From: JADKAV01 sp037045455
GTDB taxonomy: Bacteria > Actinomycetota > Actinomycetes > S36-B12 > UBA10799
Assembly (NCBI GenBank): GCA_037045455.1
Contig: JBAOIN010000005.1
Coordinates: 186,001 to 250,000 of the forward strand
Direction: 5' to 3'
DNA: 64,000 nucleotides
The notes under the pieces are model-generated. The model made no database searches and was not told the origin of the DNA. It was given only the letters and a program-made list of their open reading frames with translations. The translations under genes were made by a program, and so were the position numbers. Position 1 is the first letter of the stretch, and every line of letters begins with the position of its first letter. Positions 7,529 through 16,100 of the stretch are shown piece by piece.

Positions 7529-8758
7529 ATGAACCAGACCCCGCCCGTCGCCGAAGGCGCCTTCGGTGACGCTCTCCCGACTCCGCCGGAGCTGGTCCCC
7601 GAGCCCGCAGCGCCGCAGCCGCCCGCCTGGGTCATGCCGGCAGCCCGACGGATCATCTGGCGCGTCGTGCTGGTCGTCCTGGGCGTCCTGGTGCTGCTCG
7701 CCATGGCATCGCGCACGCGCAGTCTCTTGAGCATGCTGTTCGTCGCCCTGTTCTTCGGGATTGCGATGGAACCGGCGGTTAACCACCTGCACATGAAGCG
7801 GGGAATGAAGCGAGGGGCCGCAACCGGCCTGGTCTTCGTGATCTCAGCCGTCTTCCTGGTGACCCTGACGTTCATCATGATCCCGGGTCTGATCAACGTG
7901 GCTGGCGAGATCTCCGCCAACCTCAAGGCTGCCATCCCCAAGATCAACAGTCAGTTCGGGACCGATTTCCCGACCTCCAAAACCGACCCCGCGTTCGCAT
8001 CGGCCGAGCAGAACGTCAAGGACTGGATCCAGACCAACGCGTCGGACATCATGGGGTTCGCCGGCAACACGATCGGGCTGATCTTCCAGTTCTTCACGAT
8101 CGCGATGTTCGCGTTCTACTTCGCGGCGGACGCCCCGCGGATCCGCCGCGCGATCCTGCGCAAGTTTCCGCCGGCGCATCAACAGCGACTGGGCTGGGCC
8201 TGGGACACCGCCATCGAGCAGACCGGCGGCTACCTGTACTCCCGCATGCTGCTCATGGTCATCAACGGCGGGCTGTTCTTCTTCGTCATGATGCTCGTCG
8301 GCGTGGACTGGAAGATCGCCCTGCCGATGTCCATCTTCGAAGGCTTCGTGGCGGAGTTCATCCCGGCAATCGGCACCTACATCGGCGCGGCCGTGCCGAT
8401 CCTGCTCACCTGGGGCATCCAGGGCATCAGCGCGGCCGTGATCCTGCTCGTCTGGACCCTGATCTACCAGCAGTTGGAGAACTACTTCCTGAGCCCGAAG
8501 ATCAGCGCCCGGACGATGGAGATCAACGGGGGGATCGCTTTCGGCGCCGCCATGGCGGGAGGTGCGATCGGGGGCCCAATGCTGGCGTTCATGTCACTGC
8601 CGATCGCAGCCCTGATCACCAGTTTCATGAAGAACTTCTCGCGCCGCTATCCGCTGGCTTACTTTTCGCCGTACGACGGTGACTACACCGAGGAGGACGA
8701 GGAAGCGGCGCTGGCCGAGACCCCGAACCTGGTGCGCGACGTCGCTCAACCCGAGTAG
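7529..8758 (+). CDS. AI-2E transporter family (PerM-like) membrane protein
   Basis: 409 residues from ATG 7529, with GGGAGGTC seven bases upstream. The cytosolic N-terminus is Pro-rich. About eight membrane segments follow, including VLVVLGVLVLLAMASRTRS, GLVFVISAVFLVTLTFIMIPG and the long C-terminal block (FFFVMMLVGVDWKIALPMSI; FIPAIGTYIGAAVPILLTWG). The PAIGTYIGAAVP motif and the conserved YQQLENY segment are typical of the family, whose members export diverse solutes; AI-2 itself should not be assumed. The C-terminal tail is acidic (EEDEEAALAE). Its last 13 bp overlap the end of the convergent AlpA-TetR gene. Confidence 0.93.
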   Translation: MNQTPPVAEGAFGDALPTPPELVPEPAAPQPPAWVMPAARRIIWRVVLVVLGVLVLLAMASRTRSLLSMLFVALFFGIAMEPAVNHLHMKRGMKRGAATGLVFVISAVFLVTLTFIMIPGLINVAGEISANLKAAIPKINSQFGTDFPTSKTDPAFASAEQNVKDWIQTNASDIMGFAGNTIGLIFQFFTIAMFAFYFAADAPRIRRAILRKFPPAHQQRLGWAWDTAIEQTGGYLYSRMLLMVINGGLFFFVMMLVGVDWKIALPMSIFEGFVAEFIPAIGTYIGAAVPILLTWGIQGISAAVILLVWTLIYQQLENYFLSPKISARTMEINGGIAFGAAMAGGAIGGPMLAFMSLPIAALITSFMKNFSRRYPLAYFSPYDGDYTEEDEEAALAETPNLVRDVAQPE

Positions 8759-9486
8759 CCGGCCAGGGCAAGAACAGTCGCGGCCAGTTGCTCGTCCGCG
8801 GGCAGTTCGGTGGTCTGCGTCCCGGTCGCCGCTCGCAGCCGGGGACTGAAGGTGACCCAGCCGAGGACCAGCGCTCCGAGCACGGCCACGGCTTCATGTG
8901 GAGCCAACGGCCCGGGTGCGGAAGGCGGTTCCTGGCGCATGCGTTGAACCACGTCGGACATCACAGGCAGCGCCGGGAAGTGATGGTCTCCTGCCAGCAA
9001 TGCGTAGCCCATGACCCGGATGGCATCGGGGTGTCCGACCCCGCGTCGCATCGTGGCGACCACCAACTCGTGCAGACTCGCGGTGGGCGGCAGTTCGGCC
9101 CGGATCGTCGCGACGGCGTCATCCACGACCTCGCTGCGCAACTGCTCCTTGTTCGCGAAGTGCCGGTAGAGGGTGGCGTGCTGAACCCCGGCAGCCGCCG
9201 CGATGTCGCGGATGGTGACCTCACTGGCCGGTCGCTCGGCGAACAATGTGCGAGCCGCGACCAGGATCGCGGTTCTGGTGCGTGAGTCCGGCTCGGCGGC
9301 TTGGCCGCGGCCGAGCCAGGTCAGGATGTCGTGGCGCGCCCACAGCTTGATCCGGCCGCGGTCCACCACGGGCAACGGGAAGTCGGGGTAACGCGCGGCG
9401 TAGGTGAGGACGCTGTTGCGTTGGCTCAAGCCGAGCAGAGTCGCGACGTCGCTGCTGTCGAGCAGGTCATCGGTCTCGATGAGCAC
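8746..9486 (-). CDS. AlpA/excisionase-like DNA-binding domain fused to TetR regulator
   Basis: 246 residues with two DNA-binding modules. Residues 1-60 (DLLDSSDVATLLGLSQRNSVLTYAAR, then PDFPLPVVDRGRIKLWARHDILTWLGRG) resemble an AlpA/MerR-type winged helix as found in excisionases and helix-turn-helix 17 proteins. Residues about 70-118 form a normal TetR helix-turn-helix (SEVTIRDIAAAAGVQHATLYRHF), followed by a TetR ligand-binding domain. The fusion reads through without a stop, and the start at 9486 is the only sensible ATG. A perfect 16-bp palindrome lies 21 bp upstream. The gene probably represses itself; other targets are unknown. It overlaps the 3' end of the transporter gene. Confidence 0.85.
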   Translation of the reverse strand: MLIETDDLLDSSDVATLLGLSQRNSVLTYAARYPDFPLPVVDRGRIKLWARHDILTWLGRGQAAEPDSRTRTAILVAARTLFAERPASEVTIRDIAAAAGVQHATLYRHFANKEQLRSEVVDDAVATIRAELPPTASLHELVVATMRRGVGHPDAIRVMGYALLAGDHHFPALPVMSDVVQRMRQEPPSAPGPLAPHEAVAVLGALVLGWVTFSPRLRAATGTQTTELPADEQLAATVLALAGYSG

Positions 9487-9507
9487 GGCTCAGTCTAACC
9501 CTCACAT

Positions 9508-9523
9508 GTCTACGTACGTAGAC
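9508..9523. promoter_or_regulatory. Perfect 16-bp palindrome, candidate operator
   Basis: GTCTACGTACGTAGAC is fully self-complementary. It lies 22 bp upstream of the AlpA-TetR start and about 80 bp upstream of the divergent LuxR/LAL gene. Position and symmetry suggest an operator for the TetR half of the fusion; it could also affect the LuxR gene. Confidence 0.65.
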
Positions 9524-9601
9524 TGTAAATGACGGAACTCTACGATTTTTGGCACGTATCCTTGAAATGCGTTACCAGTTGGTCTTCGAGGAGGGAGTGC
9601 G

Positions 9602-11728
9602 ATGGCGTCAGTCAGAATCAGCAGTCCCGCCATTCCGGCCTCGAAGATCCGGCCACCGCGGGTGCGGCACGCGGAGATCACGCGCACGCACCTACTGGCG
9701 GACGTCGATGCCGCGGACCGCGAGATCCTGGCGATCTGCGCTCCGGCGGGCTTCGGCAAGAGCACATTTGCGATCCAATGGGCCTCCCGGTCGGACTTGC
9801 CCGTCTCCTGGTTCAGCCTCGATGACGAAGATGACGACCCCGTGGTCCTGATCGCAGGGCTGGCAGCGGCGCTTCGGCTCAACGCTCCTGCCTGGGTCTC
9901 GCCTGACTCGGCGACCTACGGCCGGCAGTTGCGCCCGGAGTTCCTGGCATCGGTCGCCGCGTTGCCCGGGCCCGTCACACTCGTGGTCGACGACGTCCAG
10001 CAGCTCCGCAGCACCCGGGCGATCAATGTTTTGCGCGCAGTCGTGGACGCACTGCCGGTCGGATCCCGCGTCGCCCTCGTGGGCAGGGACTTGCAGGCGC
10101 TTCCGGTCGCTCTCTGGCGGGGTCAGGGCCGGGTCGCCGACGTGCGAGCCGAGCAGCTGGTCTTCCGGCCCGACGAGACGATGGAAGCAGTACACAATGC
10201 GGAGAATGCCGAGGAGATCCGGGAGATCAGCGGCGGCTGGCCCGTGATGGTCTTCCTGCTCTCGCAGGTTGACAGTGGGCCCGCGATTCACGACTACGTA
10301 GGCAGGGAGGTGCTCGATGCCCTGCCAGCGCCGTTGCGCGAGTTCGTCCTCGATACTGCGCCGCTCGGGACGGTGAACTCAGCTCTTGCGGCACACGTCC
10401 ACGCGAACCCCGATGCCTCTGTGCCGTACTTCTTGTCCGAGGCGATGACGACCGAGTTGCTGCGGGTCGATGAGTCCGACTGGTACATCTACCACCCTCT
10501 GCTTGTGGAGTGCTGCACCTCGTATCTGGAGCGGGAGGACCCACATCGTCTGAGCGCCCTGCGTGCACGCGGCGCGCGGTGGCACCTCGATCACAGTGAT
10601 TTCGATGTCGCAGTGAGCCTGGCCGCCGCGACCGGCGACGACACCGTGTTCGCCGACGTGGTGTGGAACGCGCTGGCCGACGCACTGCTGCTCGGCCGCA
10701 CGAGCAGCGTGGACTCCTGGTTGCACCTGGTGGACCCGTCGGTTGTGGCGCGACAACCCGCTCTGACTCTCGCTGCGGCGTGGGCGGACGTCGCGCGCGG
10801 TTCGTTCGGGGCAGCACTGCGCCACGGGATGCAGTCCCTGCAGTTGATGCCGGACGACTGGCCCAGCAGACCTGACGACTTCCCGTTCGCCGGGTACCTC
10901 GCCCTTCTCCAGGCAGTGACAGGAATGGGCCTGGACTCCCCGCAGGCCGCTCTGGAACGAGCTGTGCTGGCTGAGGCTGCAATCGACCGCAGCGATCCCG
11001 CCATCTGTCTGGCGATCTTCACCCGCGGGTTGCACGGATGTCTGCTCGGAAATGCTGGGGGCCAGAAGGACCTCGTTGCAGCCTTCGCCTTGTCGGAGGC
11101 CTTTGACAGTCCGGCGACAGCCGTTGCCGCGCAGTTAGTGCTTGGACTGCACCTGCTGTCCACAGGCCAACCGACTGCGGGATGCGATGCACTGGCCACC
11201 GGTCGCGCGCTCTACATGCGTCACGATCTGTCGCAGATGCTTCCCGTTGCAGCGCTGGTTGCTCTGGGAGACGTTGCGCTGGAGTCCGTGCGTGGCGGCC
11301 GGGCGCGTGTGCTGCTGGCGATCGCCGAGCAGCGCCGGATGTGGGACCGCGTCGAGCACGTACTGCCCTGGTACGACCCTTTGTCCCATGCGGTACTGGC
11401 CAATGTCATGTGCCGCCTCGGTGACGCAAATGCCTGCCGGGAGCACCTGGCCGGATGCGATGGGTCCACCTACCCGGTGGAGGGCCTGGTCGGCCAGTGG
11501 GCGGCTGCGGCGCGCCTACATCATGACGCGTCGTCGCCACTCGCGGCGCTGACTGCGGCGGAATCGCGAGTCTGGGATCTACTGAGCAGCCGCATGACTC
11601 TCGGGGAGATCGGCGAGGCTTTGTTCCTGTCACGAGAGACCGTCAAGAGTCACGCAACCTCGATCTATCGCAAGCTCGGCGTGACCACCCGACGCGAGGC
11701 CCAGGACCTGGCCGACCGCTGGTCCTGA
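9602..11728 (+). CDS. LuxR/LAL-family STAND ATPase transcriptional regulator
   Basis: 708 residues from ATG 9602 with GGAGGGAG just upstream. The architecture is MalT-like: an N-terminal NTPase with Walker A (APAGFGKST, about residues 48-56) and a Walker B-like LVVDDVQQL, a winged-helix and TPR-like alpha-helical middle, and a C-terminal LuxR helix-turn-helix (LTAAESRVWDLL, then EIGEALFLSRETVKSHATSI, residues about 645-705). Such proteins sense a ligand through the helical repeats and activate transcription. No neighbouring target is obvious: the flanking genes point away or converge. The gene appears intact, with no frameshift across 2.1 kb. Confidence 0.92.
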   Translation: MASVRISSPAIPASKIRPPRVRHAEITRTHLLADVDAADREILAICAPAGFGKSTFAIQWASRSDLPVSWFSLDDEDDDPVVLIAGLAAALRLNAPAWVSPDSATYGRQLRPEFLASVAALPGPVTLVVDDVQQLRSTRAINVLRAVVDALPVGSRVALVGRDLQALPVALWRGQGRVADVRAEQLVFRPDETMEAVHNAENAEEIREISGGWPVMVFLLSQVDSGPAIHDYVGREVLDALPAPLREFVLDTAPLGTVNSALAAHVHANPDASVPYFLSEAMTTELLRVDESDWYIYHPLLVECCTSYLEREDPHRLSALRARGARWHLDHSDFDVAVSLAAATGDDTVFADVVWNALADALLLGRTSSVDSWLHLVDPSVVARQPALTLAAAWADVARGSFGAALRHGMQSLQLMPDDWPSRPDDFPFAGYLALLQAVTGMGLDSPQAALERAVLAEAAIDRSDPAICLAIFTRGLHGCLLGNAGGQKDLVAAFALSEAFDSPATAVAAQLVLGLHLLSTGQPTAGCDALATGRALYMRHDLSQMLPVAALVALGDVALESVRGGRARVLLAIAEQRRMWDRVEHVLPWYDPLSHAVLANVMCRLGDANACREHLAGCDGSTYPVEGLVGQWAAAARLHHDASSPLAALTAAESRVWDLLSSRMTLGEIGEALFLSRETVKSHATSIYRKLGVTTRREAQDLADRWS

Positions 11729-11841
11729 GGGTTGGGCCACGCAGTTGTGAGACCCGGACGCCCGTCTACCCGTTAACAGCAGCGCCGGAATATCAGAACC
11801 GCGGCCAGAGCGCGACCTTCGCCGCCGTGGGGACTAACCCA

Positions 11842-11931
11842 GCAATCCGTGAGCATCCCGGGCAGCGGTTAGCCTTCTGGGCGCCGAAAACCCGCCCGCG
11901 GTGCTCACGGATGCCCGGAATGCTCACGCAT
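11842..11931 (-). repeat. R2 palindromic intergenic element, copy 1
   Basis: A 90-bp element. Its reverse complement aligns without gaps to 52663-52752 (75 of 90 positions by hand count). Outer arms CCGTGAGCATCCCGGGC and GCCCGGAATGCTCACG form an imperfect palindrome. It lies in the 231-bp gap between convergent LuxR and HIT genes. A second hairpin (GGACGTT...AACGTCC, 11933-11968) runs into the HIT stop codon. The part 11729-11841 shows no feature. Confidence 0.8.
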
Positions 11932-11959
11932 CGGACGTTTCGGGGACGAGAACCCGGGG

Positions 11960-12370
11960 CTAACGTCCATGCGAAAGGGCGCTCGCCGCCTCCGCGATCA
12001 CCTCCGGGTCGCCGGGCGTCGGAATCCAGGGCAGTTCCAGGCCGTCCCTACCGAGGTAACGCGGCACGACGTGGATGTGGAAGTGGAACACCGTCTGCCA
12101 GGCAGCCACCCCGCAGGAGTTGAGGAGATTGACCCCATCTGCACCGAGCGCGTCCTTCGCGCGGCGGGCTAGATCGCGGGCGAGCAACATGCATTCGGCA
12201 AGGTCGTCTTCGGGAATCTCCATGAGGTCCGCCGCATGCCGCTTCGGGATCACCAGGCAGTGGCCGCGGGTGGCCGGGTTGATGTCCATGAACGCCAGCG
12301 CGGTCTCGGTCTCGGCCACGACGTGTGCAGGCAACTCACCGGCGACGATGGCGCAGAAGATGCAGTCCAT
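11960..12370 (-). CDS. HIT-family nucleotide hydrolase
   Basis: 136 residues from ATG 12370 (MDCIFCAIVAGELPAHVV). The histidine triad HFHIHVVPR supplies the catalytic His of a nucleotide-phosphate hydrolase or transferase. The N-terminal CxxC (CIFC) can bind zinc, as in many HINT-like proteins. Conserved MDINPATRGHCLVIPKRH precedes the triad. It probably hydrolyses nucleoside phosphoramidates or dinucleotides in the cytosol; the precise substrate is not predictable. It is divergent from the HEAT-repeat gene with only 19 bp between start codons. The upstream extension of the frame is antisense to that gene and is discarded. Confidence 0.94.
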   Translation of the reverse strand: MDCIFCAIVAGELPAHVVAETETALAFMDINPATRGHCLVIPKRHAADLMEIPEDDLAECMLLARDLARRAKDALGADGVNLLNSCGVAAWQTVFHFHIHVVPRYLGRDGLELPWIPTPGDPEVIAEAASALSHGR

Positions 12371-12389
12371 TCGAGCGAGCATAGGTGTC

Positions 12390-13438
12390 ATGGCGCGGAA
12401 GTTGAAAGACCAGTTCGGACCAGAGGTCATCGCGCGGATTGCAGTGACGCTGCCAGTCGACAAGACCGCGTTCATGGCTGCCTGCCTCGACGGCTTCGAG
12501 GACTTGGAACTGATGGACCGTTCGCGCCACGTCGCTGCGGTGATGCATGACCACTTGGCGAAGGACCCGGCCACCGCGGTGCAGCAAGTGCACGCCGCCA
12601 TCGGCCGCGAACGCGCGAGCGGCATGGCCAGCTTCTACTACAACCCCCATGCCATGTTCATCGGCGCCTACGGCCTGCCCGCCTACACGGAGTCCATGGC
12701 CGCGATGCACGACCTGACGAAGGTCTTCACGGCGGAGTTCTGCATCCGGCCGTTCATCGTGCGCCATCCGCAGACCATGGCGCAGTTGCGGGAGTGGGCT
12801 GGGGATCCCGACGAACACGTCCGCCGGCTGGTCAGCGAGGGGACCAGACCGCGCTTGCCCTGGGCCGCCACGGCTTGCCAGCCTTCATTGCGGATCCAAC
12901 GCCGGTGATCGAGCTGCTGCAGCTTCTCGCCGGCGATCCTTCCGACTACGTGCGCCGCTCGGTCGGCAACAACCTCAACGACATCGCCAAGGACCATCCG
13001 GAGCTCGCGCTGACCGTAGCGGCCGGCTGGTTTCCCGACCATCCGGATGTGGTGCGGCGGGGTCTGCGCAACCTCATCAAGGCCGGTGATCCCGCCGCGT
13101 TGAGCCTGCTTGGATACTCGGCGTCCGAAGCAACAGCGCGCGCTGAACTGCCCAGCACGCTGGCGATCGGCGAGTCACTGCGGCTGGCCGTCGAGGTCAC
13201 CGGCCAGGGCCAGGCGCTGGTGGACATTGTGGTGCATTACGTGCGGGCCAACGGCAGTACGTCCCGGAAAGTCTTCAAGGGTGGCGAGGTCGTGCTGGAC
13301 CCGACGGCGGTGATCAGGCGCACCATCTCCTTCGCCCAGCTCAGCACGCGCCGGCACTACCCCGGGCCCCATCGCATCGGTGTTCTCATCAACGGCCGCG
13401 AGCAGGAGCTCGGCGTCATTGACATCCACACCGCTTGA
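12390..13438 (+). CDS. HEAT-repeat DNA alkylation repair-like protein, one frameshift near 12860
   Basis: Two overlapping frames join into one protein of about 349 residues. The first (MARKLKDQFGPEVIARIA to HVRRLVSEGTRPRLPW) and second (GRHGLPAFIADPTPVIELLQ onward) parts are continuous in meaning and shift by one base around 12855-12870. The repeats DPDEHVRRLVSEGTRPRLPW and DPSDYVRRSVGNNLNDIAKD are HEAT units of the AlkC/AlkD type, which grip alkylated DNA. A C-terminal beta domain (ARAELPSTLAIGESLRLAV) also occurs in AlkC-like proteins. A base-excision role for alkylated purines is the family expectation; catalytic activity is not demonstrated by the sequence. Start ATG 12390. Confidence 0.83.
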
Positions 13439-13477
13439 CCAGCGCGTCGTTGGCACCGCCGCTGCCATGCTGGCACG

Positions 13478-14491
13478 GTGAGCGAGGCGCAGGCAGACAC
13501 ACGGCACTGGGTCAGGACATTCTGGTCGACCGTCCTCATCGTGCTGGCGTGCTTGCTGGCCCCGTTGTCGGTGGTCTCCGTGTGGGCCCGCGCGGAGGTG
13601 ACCAATACCAGTAGGTACGTGAAGACAGTCGCTCCGCTGGCCTCCACCCCGGCCGTGCAGGAGGCAGTAGCAACCCGGATCGCCGACGAAATCCTGGCCA
13701 CCGTCGACGTTCCGGCGCTGGCTCACGAGGCAGTCGGCGCCCTCTCCAGCAACCGCGATCTCACGGATCGGCAGACCGCCGCCCTCGCAGCGCTCACCGG
13801 ACCGCTCACCTCCGGCATCGAAAGTTACACCGAAGATGCAGTCACCGAGATTGTGCAGTCCGAGCAGTTCGCCACGGTGTGGGTGGAGGCGAACACGGTC
13901 GCTCACCAGCGGCTCGATGCGGCATTGTCCGGGCAGAACGCGGACCGGTCGATCCGGGTGGAGGACAGCCAGGTCGTGCTCGACCTCGACCCACTGGTGG
14001 GCCAGGTCAAGCAGCGACTACTCGACCGGGGCTTCACGCTTGCCGAGAAGATACCGGACACAACACGGGCCACGATCGTGCTGTTTCAGGCGCCGAACGC
14101 AACGCTCATGCAGACCGCCTACTCGACGTTGAACACCCTGGGGTTCTGGTTGCCACTTGTTGCTATAGCACTGGCGGTGGCCGGCATTCTCGTGTGTCAC
14201 AACCGGCGTAGGGCCGTGACCTGGCTGGGGTTCGGGCTCATCGTGACGATGGGATTGGCGGCCGCCGGACTGGGGCTCGGAAAGGTTGCCTACCTCAACG
14301 CCCTGCCAGCCGACATCAGCCAGCCCGCGGCGACAGCGTTCTTCGAACAGTTCACCGCGTTCCTGCGGCAGGCTCTGCAGGTCGGCGCCGTGGTCGGTAC
14401 CGTGCTCTTCGTCGGTGGGTTACGGGCTAGTGGCGGGGCCGGGTTGTCTGACAAGTGGCTTTCGTGGGGTGCCGGTTTCCGTCAGGCGTGA
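13478..14491 (+). CDS. Membrane protein, short paralogue of the next gene
   Basis: 337 residues from GTG 13478. A cytosolic N-terminus leads to one membrane segment (WSTVLIVLACLLAPLSVVSVW), a large extracytoplasmic domain of about 160 residues (TSRYVKTVAPLASTPAVQEA; VKQRLLDRGFTLAEKIP), then three further membrane segments. It is collinear with the following gene along its whole length but lacks that gene's last roughly 110 residues. It ends GLSDKWLSWGAGFRQA, unrelated to its partner. No named family is recognised; similar proteins are annotated hypothetical in actinobacteria. It appears to be a tandem duplicate with a truncated C-terminus. Confidence 0.82.
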   Translation: MSEAQADTRHWVRTFWSTVLIVLACLLAPLSVVSVWARAEVTNTSRYVKTVAPLASTPAVQEAVATRIADEILATVDVPALAHEAVGALSSNRDLTDRQTAALAALTGPLTSGIESYTEDAVTEIVQSEQFATVWVEANTVAHQRLDAALSGQNADRSIRVEDSQVVLDLDPLVGQVKQRLLDRGFTLAEKIPDTTRATIVLFQAPNATLMQTAYSTLNTLGFWLPLVAIALAVAGILVCHNRRRAVTWLGFGLIVTMGLAAAGLGLGKVAYLNALPADISQPAATAFFEQFTAFLRQALQVGAVVGTVLFVGGLRASGGAGLSDKWLSWGAGFRQA

Positions 14492-14721
14492 GAAGCCGGC
14501 TGACTCTCAGGCCTAGGAAAGCACTGACAGACGGTGTTCATATCGAGATGTCCATGAACGCCAACCCGGACACGGTTTCCCCTGGTGAGTGGCATCTCCC
14601 CGGCGCAATACGTCAGAAGATGCACCCCATGTGATCGACATCCCACTACGACAGGTTTCCCCCGCGTAGGGTGATCCCCGCCGCTCCCCACATGGGACAG
14701 GCTGGATTGGGAGGTCCAACG

Positions 14722-16068
14722 ATGAGCGATGCGTCGTCCACGCCGGAACAGGCTGAGATTCGCAGGTTGCAGGATGAGGTGGCTCGCTTGCAGGATGCCT
14801 CGACGCGACCGAAACGGCACTGGGTGCGGACGTTCTGGTCCACGGTGCTCATCGTCATCGCCTGCCTGCTCGCGCCGCTGTCCGTGGTGTCCGTCTGGGC
14901 GCGCGGTGAGGTGACCGACACCAACCGGTACGTCGCCACGGTCGCGCCGCTGGCCTCCGACCCCGCCATCCAGGATGCGGCCGCCACCCGCATCACGAAT
15001 GCGATCCTGGCCCAGATCGACCTCACAGCCCTCACGCAGCAGGCGGTGGGAGCGATCTCCAGCAACCGGAATCTCACACCGGAGCAGACCGCGGCATTGA
15101 CTGCGCTGAGCGGCCCGCTCGTCTCGGGGATCGAGGGCTACACCAACGATGTGGTGACGAAGGTCGTGCAATCCGACCAGTTCGCCGCACTGTGGGTGGA
15201 GGCGAATACCGCAGCCCATCAGCGACTCGAGGCTGCGCTGTCGGGGCAGAACACGGACAACGCCATTCAGGTCCAGAACAACCAGGTGGTGCTGGATCTC
15301 AGCAACCTGTTGACGCAGGTCAAGCAGCGCCTGCTCGACCGCGGTTTCACCCTTGCCGAGAAGATCCCCACCAGCACCGACGCCACCATTGTGCTGTTCG
15401 AAGCCCCGAACGCCACGGCGATGCAGACCGCCTACTCGACGCTCAACACCGTGGGCTTCTGGTTGCCATTGCTGGCGGTACTGCTCGCGATCATCGGAGT
15501 GTTCATCGCGCACACGCCGCGCAAGGCGCTGACCTGGCTGGGCTTCGGTCTGATGCTGGCGATGCTTGCGGCCGCGGGTGCGCTGGCGGTGGGACGTATG
15601 TCCTACCTCAACGCGCTGCCCGACACCGTGAACCAGGCGGCAGCGACGGCCTTCTTCGACCAGTTCTCGTTGTTCCTGCGGCAGTCGCTGCGCGCGGCTG
15701 CGGTCGCCGGTGCGATCGTCTTCGTCGCCGGGCTGTTGATGGGACCGGGGCGGGTCGCCAGCGGCGTGCGGCGGGTGCCGGTGGCGGCCGCAGCCGGTAT
15801 CCAGCGTTGGCTGGGCTCCCTCGGGCTGACCATGGACTCGGTCCGGGACTGGGTGCGCGGGCAGGCGAACGCGCTACGGGTGGGCGCGGCACTGATCGCG
15901 GTGCTGTTCATCTTCATGCAGCGCTACAAGACCCCCGGGCTGGTGGTGTGGACCACTGTGGGCCTGCTGGTGGCGCTGTTCCTGATTCAGATCCTGGCCT
16001 CGGACGAGCGGCCTGCAGCGCCGGAGCCGGTGGACGGTACGGGGGCCACCACGCCCCTGGGGGCCTGA
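14722..16068 (+). CDS. Membrane protein, long paralogue
   Basis: 448 residues from ATG 14722, after TTGGGAGGTCC. A short coiled-coil (AEIRRLQDEVARLQDAS) precedes the first membrane segment, followed by an extracytoplasmic domain that matches the upstream paralogue closely (VARLAS/VAPLAS, AYSTLNT and FTLAEKIP blocks). Then come three membrane segments, an amphipathic linker and two final segments (ALRVGAALIAVLFIFMQRY; LVVWTTVGLLVALFLIQILA). Function is unknown. The 230-bp gap before it holds only a small inverted repeat (GGTGTTCAT...ATGAACGCC, 14533-14563). Tandem duplication with divergence explains the pair. Confidence 0.85.
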   Translation: MSDASSTPEQAEIRRLQDEVARLQDASTRPKRHWVRTFWSTVLIVIACLLAPLSVVSVWARGEVTDTNRYVATVAPLASDPAIQDAAATRITNAILAQIDLTALTQQAVGAISSNRNLTPEQTAALTALSGPLVSGIEGYTNDVVTKVVQSDQFAALWVEANTAAHQRLEAALSGQNTDNAIQVQNNQVVLDLSNLLTQVKQRLLDRGFTLAEKIPTSTDATIVLFEAPNATAMQTAYSTLNTVGFWLPLLAVLLAIIGVFIAHTPRKALTWLGFGLMLAMLAAAGALAVGRMSYLNALPDTVNQAAATAFFDQFSLFLRQSLRAAAVAGAIVFVAGLLMGPGRVASGVRRVPVAAAAGIQRWLGSLGLTMDSVRDWVRGQANALRVGAALIAVLFIFMQRYKTPGLVVWTTVGLLVALFLIQILASDERPAAPEPVDGTGATTPLGA

Positions 16069-16100
16069 GCGGCTGCGTCGCGGCCGTTACCCTGGACTGC

